Source: JAPYTU01 sp036166735
GTDB taxonomy: Bacteria; Bacteroidota; Bacteroidia; Cytophagales; MED-G16
DNA: 14,985 nucleotides
Assembly: GCA_036166735.1 (NCBI GenBank)
Contig: JAYZHG010000063.1
Location: 1 to 14,985, forward strand
Direction: 5' to 3'
Within the stretch, counting starts at the first letter, position 1; every line of letters starts with the position of its first letter. The translations under genes were made by a program, and so were the position numbers. The notes beneath the pieces are model-generated. The model did not search any database. It was not told the origin of the DNA and saw nothing but the letters and a program-made list of their open reading frames with translations. Shown piece by piece: positions 7,350 through 14,632 of this stretch.

Positions 7350-8096
7350 TTAAGTTAATAAACCACCATCAACTTTTATAATTTGACCTGTTATATAAGA
7401 TGATTTATCTGATCCAAGAAAACAACATAAATTTGCAATATCTTCTACGGATCCTGCCCGTTTTAGTGGGATTGAATTTATCCAATTATCTAAATTTTTG
7501 TTATCAATTTGATCTGTCATTTCTGTTTCTATAAATCCTGGTGCAATGGCATTGCATCTTATATTTCTTGATCCTAATTCTAAAGCTATTGATTTAGTGA
7601 AACTATTAATTCCACCTTTTGATGCAGCGTAGTTTGATTGGCCAGCATTTCCTTTTATTCCAACAATTGAACTGATGTTAATTATGGATCCTTTTTTCTT
7701 TTTAAGAAATTCTTTTACAGCTGCTTTTGTTAGGTTAAAACATGAATTTAGATTTATATCTAAAACTTTTTTCCATGACTTATAATCCATTCTTAGAAGC
7801 AAATTATCTTTAGTTATTCCTGCATTATTTATTAAAATATCAAATCCTCCAAAATCATTAATTACGTCATTAATTAATTGATTGCCTGCTTCAAAATTTG
7901 ATGCATCAGATTTGTATTTTTTTACTTTAACGCCTAAGGATTTTATTTCTTTTTCTAATTTAGAAGCAGAAGATTCACTTGAAAGATAGCTGAATGCTAT
8001 ATTACATCCTTCTTTTGCAAATTTTTTTACTATTCCCTTTCCTATACCTTTAGACCCTCCTGTTATTATCGCCGTTTTATTACTTAGTTCTTTCAT
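7350..8096 (-). CDS. fabG: 3-oxoacyl-ACP reductase FabG
   Basis: A 248-residue classical short-chain dehydrogenase, the normal FabG length, which reduces 3-oxoacyl-ACP to (R)-3-hydroxyacyl-ACP with NADPH in fatty acid elongation. The cofactor motif TGGSKGIGKG is at 12-21, NNAG at 90-93 and the catalytic tetrad at N115, S143, Y156 and K160 (SNYAASKGG). These match E. coli FabG N110, S138, Y151 and K155 with a constant offset. The C-terminal blocks APGFIETEMTDQ (185-196), IPLKRAG and YITGQIIKVDGG (234-245) are those of FabG rather than of the many other SDRs. It is not beside fabF, fabD or acpP, so a role in another 3-oxoacyl reduction remains possible. The ATG at 8096-8094 is the only sensible start. 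It diverges from lpd over a 111-base intergenic region. Confidence 0.93.
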   Translation of the reverse strand: MKELSNKTAIITGGSKGIGKGIVKKFAKEGCNIAFSYLSSESSASKLEKEIKSLGVKVKKYKSDASNFEAGNQLINDVINDFGGFDILINNAGITKDNLLLRMDYKSWKKVLDINLNSCFNLTKAAVKEFLKKKKGSIINISSIVGIKGNAGQSNYAASKGGINSFTKSIALELGSRNIRCNAIAPGFIETEMTDQIDNKNLDNWINSIPLKRAGSVEDIANLCCFLGSDKSSYITGQIIKVDGGLLT

Positions 8097-8183
8097 AGAA
8101 AAATTTTTAATAAAATTATATAAAGTTTCTCACAATTATTAAGTTATAATTTATCATTAATTTTTTTATAAAAATTTACGATA

Positions 8184-8191
8184 TAAATTTG
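8184..8191 (+). promoter_or_regulatory. Predicted Bacteroidota -7 promoter element of lpd
   Basis: TAAATTTG is an exact match to the Bacteroidota sigma-ABfr -7 consensus TAnnTTTG. It lies 16 bases before the lpd ATG, giving a leader of roughly 10-13 bases. A TTG -33 element about 19-20 bases further upstream is not visible, so the call rests on the -7 match and its position in the fabG-lpd intergenic region. Confidence 0.5.
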
Positions 8192-8207
8192 CTCTAAAAT
8201 AAATAAC

Positions 8208-9596
8208 ATGTCATACAATTTAATTGTTATTGGATCAGGTCCTGGTGGTTATGTAGCAGCAATAAGAGCTTCACAGTTAGGAATGAAAGTTGCTATTGTA
8301 GAGAAAGAATCTTTAGGTGGTATTTGTCTTAATTGGGGATGCATTCCAACAAAGGCTTTACTTAAAAGTGCTCAAGTTTTTGAATATGTTAATAAATCTA
8401 AAGATTATGGAATAAACATTAAAAATGCATCCATAGATTTTAATTCAATAATTAAGAGAAGTAGAGGTATTGCTGAAGGGATGAGTAAAGGAGTTAATTT
8501 TTTAATGAAAAAAAATAAGATCAATATTTTAAAAGGATTTGGAAAAATTATATCAAAAAATGAAGTTGAGATAACAGATGAGAAAAATGAATCTCAAATT
8601 GTTAATACTGAGAATATTATTATTGCTACAGGTGGAAGATCAAAAGAGCTTCCGAATGTTAAAATTGATGGAATAAAAGTTTTAGGATATAGAAAAGCTA
8701 TGAATTTAGATAAACAGCCACAAAAAATGGTTGTTGTTGGGTCTGGAGCGATTGGTTCAGAATTTGCATATTTTTATAATAGTATTGGTACAGAAGTGAC
8801 TCTTATTGAATATTTACCTAATATATTACCACTAGAAGATGTTGATGTTTCAAAACAATTGCAAAAATCTTTTTCTAAGTCTGGTATTAATGTTTTGACT
8901 AACACGGAAGTTACTGGAGTTGACGTATCTGGGAAGGGTTGTAAAGTTTATTATAAATCTAATAATAAAGATAACTTTTTAGAGTGTGATATTGTTTTGT
9001 CTGCTGTTGGAGTTGAAACTAATATTCAAAATATTGGACTTGAAAATGTTGAAATAATTTCTGAGAATGGAAAAATTAATGTAGATGATTATTATCAAAC
9101 AAATATTAATGGAATTTATGCTATAGGTGATATAGTAAAAGGTCCTGCTTTAGCACATGTAGCATCTGCAGAAGGTATTATTTGTGTTGAAAAAATTTCT
9201 GGTTTAAATCCTAGTATTTTAGATTATGATAATATTCCTTCTTGCACCTACTGTAATCCAGAAGTAGCTTCTGTTGGTTTTACTGAAAAAGAAGCAATTG
9301 ATTTAGGATATGAAATTAATGTAGGAAAATTTCCTTTTTCAGCTTCAGGTAAGGCAAATGCATCTGGTCATCCAGATGGTTTTGTAAAAGTTATTTTTGA
9401 TAAAAAATATGGTGAATGGTTAGGTTGCCATATGATAGGATATAATGTAACTGAAATGATTGCTGAGGTTGTTGCTGCAAGAAAATTAGAGACAACAGCT
9501 TATGAAATTATTAAATCTATTCATCCACATCCAACTATGTCTGAAGCTATTATGGAAGCTACAGCAGCAGCATACAATGAAGTGATACATTTATAG
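8208..9596 (+). CDS. lpdA: Dihydrolipoyl dehydrogenase (E3 of 2-oxoacid dehydrogenase complexes)
   Basis: A 462-residue flavoprotein that re-oxidises the dihydrolipoyl groups of the pyruvate, 2-oxoglutarate or branched-chain 2-oxoacid dehydrogenase complexes, passing electrons to NAD+. The FAD-binding motif GSGPGGYVAA is at 9-18, the redox disulfide is C40/C45 in GGICLNWGCIPTKALL (37-52), the NAD-binding motif is GSGAIGSEFAYFYNSIG, and the second FAD motif is YAIGDI. The dimerisation domain ends with HPHPTMSEA (439-447), holding the catalytic dyad H441/E446. Length and all key residues are intact. No E1 or E2 gene is beside it, so it may serve several complexes. It starts from an apparent -7 element without a Shine-Dalgarno sequence. 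Its 3' end overlaps that of convergent sucD by six bases, so there is no room for an ordinary intergenic terminator. Confidence 0.96.
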   Translation: MSYNLIVIGSGPGGYVAAIRASQLGMKVAIVEKESLGGICLNWGCIPTKALLKSAQVFEYVNKSKDYGINIKNASIDFNSIIKRSRGIAEGMSKGVNFLMKKNKINILKGFGKIISKNEVEITDEKNESQIVNTENIIIATGGRSKELPNVKIDGIKVLGYRKAMNLDKQPQKMVVVGSGAIGSEFAYFYNSIGTEVTLIEYLPNILPLEDVDVSKQLQKSFSKSGINVLTNTEVTGVDVSGKGCKVYYKSNNKDNFLECDIVLSAVGVETNIQNIGLENVEIISENGKINVDDYYQTNINGIYAIGDIVKGPALAHVASAEGIICVEKISGLNPSILDYDNIPSCTYCNPEVASVGFTEKEAIDLGYEINVGKFPFSASGKANASGHPDGFVKVIFDKKYGEWLGCHMIGYNVTEMIAEVVAARKLETTAYEIIKSIHPHPTMSEAIMEATAAAYNEVIHL

Positions 9597-10460
9597 AACT
9601 TCTTCTAATTTATTTCCAATTTTTGCAGGAGATTGAACAACATGTAGGTCACAATTTTCCATTATTTTCATTTTAGCAGCAGCAGTATCGTCTTTTCCAC
9701 CAATAATTGCGCCAGCATGCCCCATTCTTTTACCAGGAGGAGCAGTTTGACCAGCTATAAAACCTATAACAGGTTTTTTATTACCATTTTTTAATATCCA
9801 TTTTGCTGCTTCTGCTTCATAATTTCCACCAATTTCCCCAATCATTACAATACCTTTAGTTTCTTCATCTTTCATAAATAATTTTATAGCATCAAGTGTT
9901 GATGTGCCTACTATTGGATCTCCACCAATCCCTATTGCAGTAGAAATACCAAATCCTGATTTAACAACTTGATCAGCAGCTTCATACGTCAATGTTCCTG
10001 ATTTTGATACTATTCCAACATTTCCTTTTTTAAATACAAAACCAGGCATAATTCCTACTTTTGCTTCTTCTGGAGTAATTACACCTGGACAATTAGGACC
10101 TATTAAGGTACTTTTTTTGTTTTTTATATGTGATTTTACTTTTATCATATCCCTTATAGGAATCCCTTCTGTAATAGCAACTATAATTTCAATTTCAGCA
10201 TCAATGGATTCGAGAATTGCATTTGCCGCAAATGCAGGGGGAACAAATATTATTGAAACATTAGCATTAGTATTATATTTTGCATTTCGAACTGTATCAA
10301 AAACAGGTTTATTTAGATGGGAAGAGCCTCCTTTTCCAGGTGTGACGCCACCAACTATATTGGTTCCATAGTCAATCATTTGAGAGGCATGAAAAGTTCC
10401 TTCGCTTCCAGTAAATCCTTGTATTATTACTCTAGAATCTTTATTTACTAATACGCTCAT
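9591..10460 (-). CDS. sucD: Succinyl-CoA synthetase (succinate-CoA ligase), alpha subunit
   Basis: A 289-residue protein, the usual length for SucD, which with SucC interconverts succinyl-CoA and succinate with nucleotide phosphorylation in the TCA cycle. The CoA-binding Rossmann motif GFTGSEGTFHASQM is at 15-28, GGVTPGKGG at 37-45, GPNCPGVITP at 121-130, VGIVSKSGTLTYEA at 148-161 and the phosphohistidine is H248 in KRMGHAGAI (244-252), equal to E. coli H246. No sucC is in the window; unlinked sucC and sucD are known in Bacteroidota. The ATG directly abuts the stop codon of kdsC with no base between, so translation is probably coupled. The tail-to-tail overlap with lpd puts two TCA-linked genes face to face. 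Nothing is missing in the sequence. Confidence 0.96.
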   Translation of the reverse strand: MSVLVNKDSRVIIQGFTGSEGTFHASQMIDYGTNIVGGVTPGKGGSSHLNKPVFDTVRNAKYNTNANVSIIFVPPAFAANAILESIDAEIEIIVAITEGIPIRDMIKVKSHIKNKKSTLIGPNCPGVITPEEAKVGIMPGFVFKKGNVGIVSKSGTLTYEAADQVVKSGFGISTAIGIGGDPIVGTSTLDAIKLFMKDEETKGIVMIGEIGGNYEAEAAKWILKNGNKKPVIGFIAGQTAPPGKRMGHAGAIIGGKDDTAAAKMKIMENCDLHVVQSPAKIGNKLEEVL

Positions 10461-10940
10461 TTAGCTAATTTGGGACAAATATATATCACTAAATTCCCTT
10501 ACACAACCATATCCACCATTAGAATTTAGTATCATTGATGCTTTGTCTTTTACTTGTTTAACGGCATCATTTGGGCATATACTAAATCCAACTATGTTTA
10601 TTAGGCTTAGGTCATTAATGTCATCTCCAATAAACGCGACGTCTTTTAATTTTATTTTTTCTTTTTCAATCCATTTATAAAGAATTTTCTCTTTTGGATC
10701 ATTACCAACATAACAATATTGGATTCCTAAGTAATTTGCTCTCGATATAATTCCATCTCCTTTTTCACTATGACTAATTATTCCTATTATGATATTTTTT
10801 TTAAGAAGTTCGTAAATTCCAACTCCATCTTTTGCATTGTATCTTTTGGATTCAATACCATTTTCATCTATATAAATGCCATTATCTGTCATGGTACCAT
10901 CTACGTCTAAAATCAACATTTTTATTTTTGGTATTTTCAT
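10461..10940 (-). CDS. kdsC: KdsC-type HAD phosphatase (3-deoxy-manno-octulosonate-8-phosphatase family)
   Basis: A 159-residue cap-less HAD phosphatase of subclass C0, which in KdsC proteins forms a tetramer in the cytoplasm. HAD motif I is LDVDGTMTDNGIYIDENG (11-28), with nucleophile D12 and acid/base D14, followed by the typical RYNAKDGVGI (33-42). Motif II is IISHS (54-58), motif III K84 in DPKEK and motif IV GDDINDL (105-111). The tail GGYGCVREF (142-150) matches the KdsC C-terminus that reaches the neighbouring active site. KdsC dephosphorylates KDO-8-P for the LPS inner core; phosphatases linked to sialic acid synthesis are close relatives and cannot be excluded, since no kdsA, kdsB or neu gene is adjacent. 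It is the first gene of a transcript with sucD, with a zero-base gap between them. Confidence 0.88.
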   Translation of the reverse strand: MKIPKIKMLILDVDGTMTDNGIYIDENGIESKRYNAKDGVGIYELLKKNIIIGIISHSEKGDGIISRANYLGIQYCYVGNDPKEKILYKWIEKEKIKLKDVAFIGDDINDLSLINIVGFSICPNDAVKQVKDKASMILNSNGGYGCVREFSDIYLSQIS

Positions 10941-10976
10941 TTTAAATAATATTGTTTGTTTTATGGATTAAAAATT

Positions 10977-10984
10977 CAAATATA
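10977..10984 (-). promoter_or_regulatory. Predicted Bacteroidota -7 promoter element of kdsC-sucD
   Basis: Read on the minus strand, this is TATATTTG, an exact TAnnTTTG match, 36 bases before the kdsC start codon, predicting a leader of about 30 bases. No properly spaced -33 TTG is visible. It lies in the 134-base divergent region between kdsC and the PhoD-like gene. Confidence 0.42.
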
Positions 10985-11050
10985 GTTTAGATTATATCAT
11001 TCATTATTGTTATAATAATTTAAAAATCAATAAACTTATAATACCTAAAA

Positions 11051-11059
11051 TATAATTTG
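11051..11059 (+). promoter_or_regulatory. Possible -7-like element of the PhoD-like operon
   Basis: TATAATTTG resembles the Bacteroidota -7 consensus but has three rather than two bases between TA and TTTG. It ends 15 bases before the ATG at 11075, similar to the lpd arrangement. If real, it overlaps the alternative TTG start at 11057 and supports translation from the ATG. It could be chance in A+T-rich DNA. Confidence 0.28.
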
Positions 11060-11074
11060 CATAAATTTAAATTG

Positions 11075-12637
11075 ATGGAAAAAAATAAATTTTTTTTAAT
11101 CGTACTCACATTCATTTATGTGTTGATTTTATTATTTTCTTGTAATAAGAAAAAAGAGATATTTCATGAATTAACTCAAGATCTAAGGATAGATTCTCTT
11201 GCACCATTTTATCATGGTGTTGCTTCAGGTGATCCACTTTCTACAAGTTTAATAATATGGACAAGAGTTACACCAGTTTTTAAAGAAAAAAACATTGAAG
11301 TTAATTGGAGAATTGCTTCAGATAGTCTTATGCAAAATGTGTTACAGAAAGGCATTTTTAATACAAATTTTAATAGAGATTATACTGTGAAGGTCGATAT
11401 TAATCAACTGGATAAAGGGACAATTTATTATTATCAATTTGATGCATTTGGAAAAAATTCGATAATTGGTAAAACTAGAACAACTTCTTTAGATTCTGAT
11501 TTTTTGAATTTTGCAGTAGTGAGTTGTAGTGATTATCAACGCGGATTTTTTAATTCTTATTCATCATTAGCTAAGGAAAAAAATATAGAAGCAGTAATAC
11601 ATTTAGGTGATTATATTTATGAATATAAAGCTAGAGATTATAGTAATGGTATCTTTAAAAGGTTGCATATTCCAGATAAGGAACTTGTTAGTTTAGATGA
11701 TTATAGAGTTAGATATTCTCAGTATAAACTGGATCCAGATTTGATAGCTGCTCATCAAAATCATCCATTTATTGTTATTTGGGATGATCACGAAACTTCA
11801 AATAATACTTTTAGTACTGGGGCTCAGAATCATCAGTCTGAACTAGAAGGTAATTTTTTTAAAAGAATTTCTGCTGCATTAAAAGCTTACTATGAATGGC
11901 AACCAATTAGAGAAGGTAAAAAGCCTTATAGATCTTTTTCTTTTGGAGATTTAGTAGATGTAATTATTCTTGAAGAAAGATTAGAAGGAAGAACAGAACA
12001 AGCCACTAATTTAAAAGATTCTTCTTTGTTTGAGGAAAATAGAACAATGTTAGGAAAAGTACAATTAGATTGGTTTTTGGAAAAACTTAAAAAGTCAAAA
12101 GCTAAATGGAAACTTATAGGTAATCAAGTTATTTTTTCTTATTTAAATTATGGAAGACCAGACTTTGCTATAAATCTTGATTCTTGGGATGGATATCCTA
12201 AAGAAAGAGAGTTAATAGCAAAATATATTTTAGATAATGATATTAATAATGTTGTTTTTATAACAGGAGATACCCATCAGTCATGGGCTTTTGAAGTTAA
12301 TCATGAGCCATTAAATATTGATAAATCAATGAAGGCGTATGCTTATGAGTTTGGGACTCCAAGCATTAATTCTGGGAATTCCGATGAAAGGTATCCTGAT
12401 GCCCCTATAGAAAAATTAATAGATCATGAAAATTTAATAACAAATAGTCCTATTAATCCTCATTTAAAGTTTTCAAATTCAAGAGATCATGGTTATTTAG
12501 TTGTAAGTTTATCAGAAGATAAGGTAATTGCAAGATGGAGTTATGTTAATACTCTAATTAGAAGGGACAATTCTATGAAAAAAGAAGTTAAATTTGAAGG
12601 GTATTCAAAAAATTATAAACTAAATAAAGTTTTGTGA
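11075..12637 (+). CDS. PhoD-like alkaline phosphatase/phosphodiesterase, lipoprotein
   Basis: The frame could open at a TTG (11057), but the ATG at 11075 gives a clean lipoprotein signal MEKNK plus a hydrophobic core ending LLFSC (C23), so I choose it: 520 residues. An N-terminal fibronectin-like domain starts FYHGVASGDPLSTSLIIWTR (45-64), the typical opening of PhoD enzymes. The metallophosphoesterase domain shows VVSCSDYQRG (148-157) with C151 as the likely Fe ligand, HLGDYIYEY (176-184), WDDHETSNN (236-244), GNQVIFS (349-355) and ITGDTHQSWAFEV (396-408). PhoD enzymes release phosphate from phosphodiesters and monoesters using iron and calcium; a lipid anchor instead of the usual Tat signal is notable. 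Substrate is unknown. It heads an operon with an acyltransferase (18-base gap) and a DUF2855 gene. No Pho box can be recognised. Confidence 0.88.
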   Translation: MEKNKFFLIVLTFIYVLILLFSCNKKKEIFHELTQDLRIDSLAPFYHGVASGDPLSTSLIIWTRVTPVFKEKNIEVNWRIASDSLMQNVLQKGIFNTNFNRDYTVKVDINQLDKGTIYYYQFDAFGKNSIIGKTRTTSLDSDFLNFAVVSCSDYQRGFFNSYSSLAKEKNIEAVIHLGDYIYEYKARDYSNGIFKRLHIPDKELVSLDDYRVRYSQYKLDPDLIAAHQNHPFIVIWDDHETSNNTFSTGAQNHQSELEGNFFKRISAALKAYYEWQPIREGKKPYRSFSFGDLVDVIILEERLEGRTEQATNLKDSSLFEENRTMLGKVQLDWFLEKLKKSKAKWKLIGNQVIFSYLNYGRPDFAINLDSWDGYPKERELIAKYILDNDINNVVFITGDTHQSWAFEVNHEPLNIDKSMKAYAYEFGTPSINSGNSDERYPDAPIEKLIDHENLITNSPINPHLKFSNSRDHGYLVVSLSEDKVIARWSYVNTLIRRDNSMKKEVKFEGYSKNYKLNKVL

Positions 12638-12655
12638 CTTTTTTATTGTTGAACT

Positions 12656-13501
12656 ATGAAATTTTTATATTATTTATTTTCAATTCTTCCATCTACTATT
12701 CATTATTTTATTTCTGATATACTTTCTTTTATTTTAAGTTTTTTTTATAGAAAAGAAGTAGTTAAAAAAAATTTATTAAACTCTTTTCCTGATTTGTCTA
12801 AAAATAAAATTAAAGAAATAACAAAATTATTTTATAAAAATTTGTGCGATGTTTTTATAGAAACAATTAAGGGTTATTCTATTTCACAAAAAGAATTAAA
12901 AAGTTGTGTTAAGTATAAAAATATTGAACCTATAAATAATCATATAAAAAATAATGAAAGGGTAATTTTAATAACAAGTCACCAATGTAATTGGGAATGG
13001 TTATTAGTATCTCTTGAAATTAATTTAATTTCTAATGTTCATGGTATCTACAAGAAACTGAGCAGTAAAATTTTTGATCAGATAATGTATAGAGGAAGAT
13101 CTAAGTTTGGAACAATTCTTATTGAAGATCGAGAAGCTGTTAAATTTTTAAAAAATAATTTAAATTCTGTTAAAGTATTGGCTATAGCTGCTGATCAATC
13201 TCCAAGTTTCAAGAACACAAAAGTGTGGACAAAAATGTTAAATCAAGACACAGCATTTTTTCAGGGAATTGAACTCCTTCCAAAAATTACTAATAGCATA
13301 GTATATTTTATGTCTATGAAAAGAATTAAAAGGGGAAAATATACAATTGAATTTAAACATTTGTCTTCTCCCCCTTATGATAAAAATAAAACGGAAATTC
13401 TACCTTTATATGCTTCAACTGTAGAAGATTTGATTAATGAAAGACCACATGAATGGCTTTGGTCTCATAAAAGATGGAGACTTAAAAAAGGCATAAAATA
13501 A
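12656..13501 (+). CDS. Lipid A biosynthesis-type (LpxL/HtrB-like) lysophospholipid acyltransferase
   Basis: A 281-residue membrane-associated acyltransferase of the LpxL/HtrB group, which in Gram-negatives adds secondary acyl chains to lipid A on the inner face of the inner membrane. An N-terminal hydrophobic segment (about 4-30, LPSTIHYFISDILSFILSFF) acts as anchor. RKEVVKKNLLNSFPD (32-46) is the usual start of the soluble domain. The catalytic H-x4-E dyad is H109/E114 in SHQCNWEW (108-115). Then come AADQSPSF (178-185), the substrate-loop FFQGIELLPK (201-210) and a C-terminal PHEWLWSHKRW (264-274). In Bacteroidota this family also includes enzymes for other lipids, such as ornithine or serine lipids, so the acceptor is uncertain. 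It follows the PhoD-like gene by 18 bases and precedes the DUF2855 gene by 9 bases, indicating one transcript. Confidence 0.87.
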   Translation: MKFLYYLFSILPSTIHYFISDILSFILSFFYRKEVVKKNLLNSFPDLSKNKIKEITKLFYKNLCDVFIETIKGYSISQKELKSCVKYKNIEPINNHIKNNERVILITSHQCNWEWLLVSLEINLISNVHGIYKKLSSKIFDQIMYRGRSKFGTILIEDREAVKFLKNNLNSVKVLAIAADQSPSFKNTKVWTKMLNQDTAFFQGIELLPKITNSIVYFMSMKRIKRGKYTIEFKHLSSPPYDKNKTEILPLYASTVEDLINERPHEWLWSHKRWRLKKGIK

Positions 13502-13510
13502 AAATTGATT

Positions 13511-14590
13511 ATGAGTAGATCAAATACTGAATTTATAGTAAATGAAAATGATCTTTTAGTTGCCACATTTTTGGATGGTGAAAGACCAATTGCTAAGAAA
13601 AATGAGGTAATTTTAAAAATAGAAAAATATGCTTTTACTTCAAATAATATTACCTATGCTATTATGGGTAATACATTAGGTTATTGGAAGTTTTTTCCAA
13701 CTAAAGAGTCTTATGGTATTATTCCAGTTTGGGGTTTTGCAAATGTGATGTTTTCTAATCATGAGAACGTTTTGGTGGGAGATCGATATTATGGATATTT
13801 TCCCATGAGCAATTATTTAAAAGTTAGTCCAAAAAATATAAGATCTTTTGGTTTTGTAGATGACTCTAATCATAGAAAACATCTACCAGCTGTGTATAAC
13901 CAGTACACAAAAGTTTCAAAAAATTCTAATCAAATTTTAGAATATCATCCCACGATTAAGCCACTATTTTTAACCTCATTTTTAAATTACTATTTTTTGA
14001 AAGATGAAAATTTTTTTGATTCTGATCAAATAATACTTACAAGTGCTTCTTCTAAAACAGCTTTATCTTTGGCATTTTTATTAAAAAAAAATAAAGCATT
14101 AGATCAAAAAAAGATTATTGGTATTACATCTAAAAAGAATATTAATTTTTTATTAAATATTGGTTTTTATGATACAGTTATAGCTTATGATAGTCTTGAA
14201 ATGGAACTGAATCTATCTAAATTAATAGTTGTTGATTTTGCTGGTAATTCAGATTATTTAGAAAAAATACATAATTATTTTGGTGATTTATTAAAGTATG
14301 TTTGTTTAGTTGGATTAGCAGATTGGTCTTCAAGAATGGATTTTAAATCAATTCCTAATTCAAAATTTTTCTTTGCTCCAAGCCATGCTGAAAATAGATA
14401 CAAAAAAATGGGAGTTAAAGAAACTATGTTACTCGCGGATAATCTAATGCAAGAGTTCATAATGAAAATTAAGAATTGTTTAAAATTAACTTATGTTGAG
14501 GGCCGAATAGAACTACATAAATTATATTTAAAATTCCTAAAAGGAAAAATAGATCCTAGTAAGGCTTACATAGTACAATCTGTGGAATAA
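13511..14590 (+). CDS. DUF2855 family protein (medium-chain dehydrogenase-like)
   Basis: The frame opens at TTG 13505, but ATG 13511 is the likely start (359 residues, MSRSNTEFIV). It reads as a DUF2855 protein, a family distantly like quinone oxidoreductases of the MDR fold. An N-terminal GroES-like domain contains ILKIEKYAFTSNNITYAIMG (34-53), YWKFFP, IPVWGFANVMFS (71-82) and VGDRYYGYFPMSNYLKV (89-105). A Rossmann-like half follows with IILTSASSKTALSLAFLL (174-191) and LIVVDFAGN (238-246). The loop SASSKTAL replaces the usual glycine-rich dinucleotide motif, so NAD(P) binding is not assured. A later segment, FFFAPSHAENRYKKMG (286-301), is also characteristic. Reaction and substrate are unknown. 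It carries a run of nine A's (14083-14091) without losing frame. It is the third gene after the phosphatase and the acyltransferase, which weakly suggests a role in lipid or envelope metabolism. Confidence 0.8.
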   Translation: MSRSNTEFIVNENDLLVATFLDGERPIAKKNEVILKIEKYAFTSNNITYAIMGNTLGYWKFFPTKESYGIIPVWGFANVMFSNHENVLVGDRYYGYFPMSNYLKVSPKNIRSFGFVDDSNHRKHLPAVYNQYTKVSKNSNQILEYHPTIKPLFLTSFLNYYFLKDENFFDSDQIILTSASSKTALSLAFLLKKNKALDQKKIIGITSKKNINFLLNIGFYDTVIAYDSLEMELNLSKLIVVDFAGNSDYLEKIHNYFGDLLKYVCLVGLADWSSRMDFKSIPNSKFFFAPSHAENRYKKMGVKETMLLADNLMQEFIMKIKNCLKLTYVEGRIELHKLYLKFLKGKIDPSKAYIVQSVE

Positions 14591-14611
14591 TTTTTTTAAC
14601 TAATAATTATC

Positions 14612-14619
14612 TAATTTTG
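14612..14619 (+). promoter_or_regulatory. Predicted Bacteroidota -7 promoter element of lepA
   Basis: TAATTTTG matches TAnnTTTG exactly and lies 13 bases before the lepA ATG, in the 42-base gap after the DUF2855 gene, predicting a very short leader. No -33 TTG is seen at the expected spacing. It suggests that lepA has its own promoter rather than depending only on the upstream operon. Confidence 0.45.
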
Positions 14620-14632
14620 GAATCTAAATTTT

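Noticed and set aside
8134..8151. Inverted repeat AATTAT / ATAATT in the fabG-lpd intergenic region as a regulator site
   Set aside because: Consists solely of A and T in a very A+T-rich spacer; no second copy or recognised operator.
11057..11074. TTG start for the PhoD-like gene (six extra residues)
   Set aside because: It adds MHKFKL before a perfectly good signal peptide and lies within a possible promoter element; the ATG at 11075 is preferred.
13505..13510. TTG start for the DUF2855 gene
   Set aside because: It adds only two residues; the ATG at 13511 is two codons later and gives a normal N-terminus.
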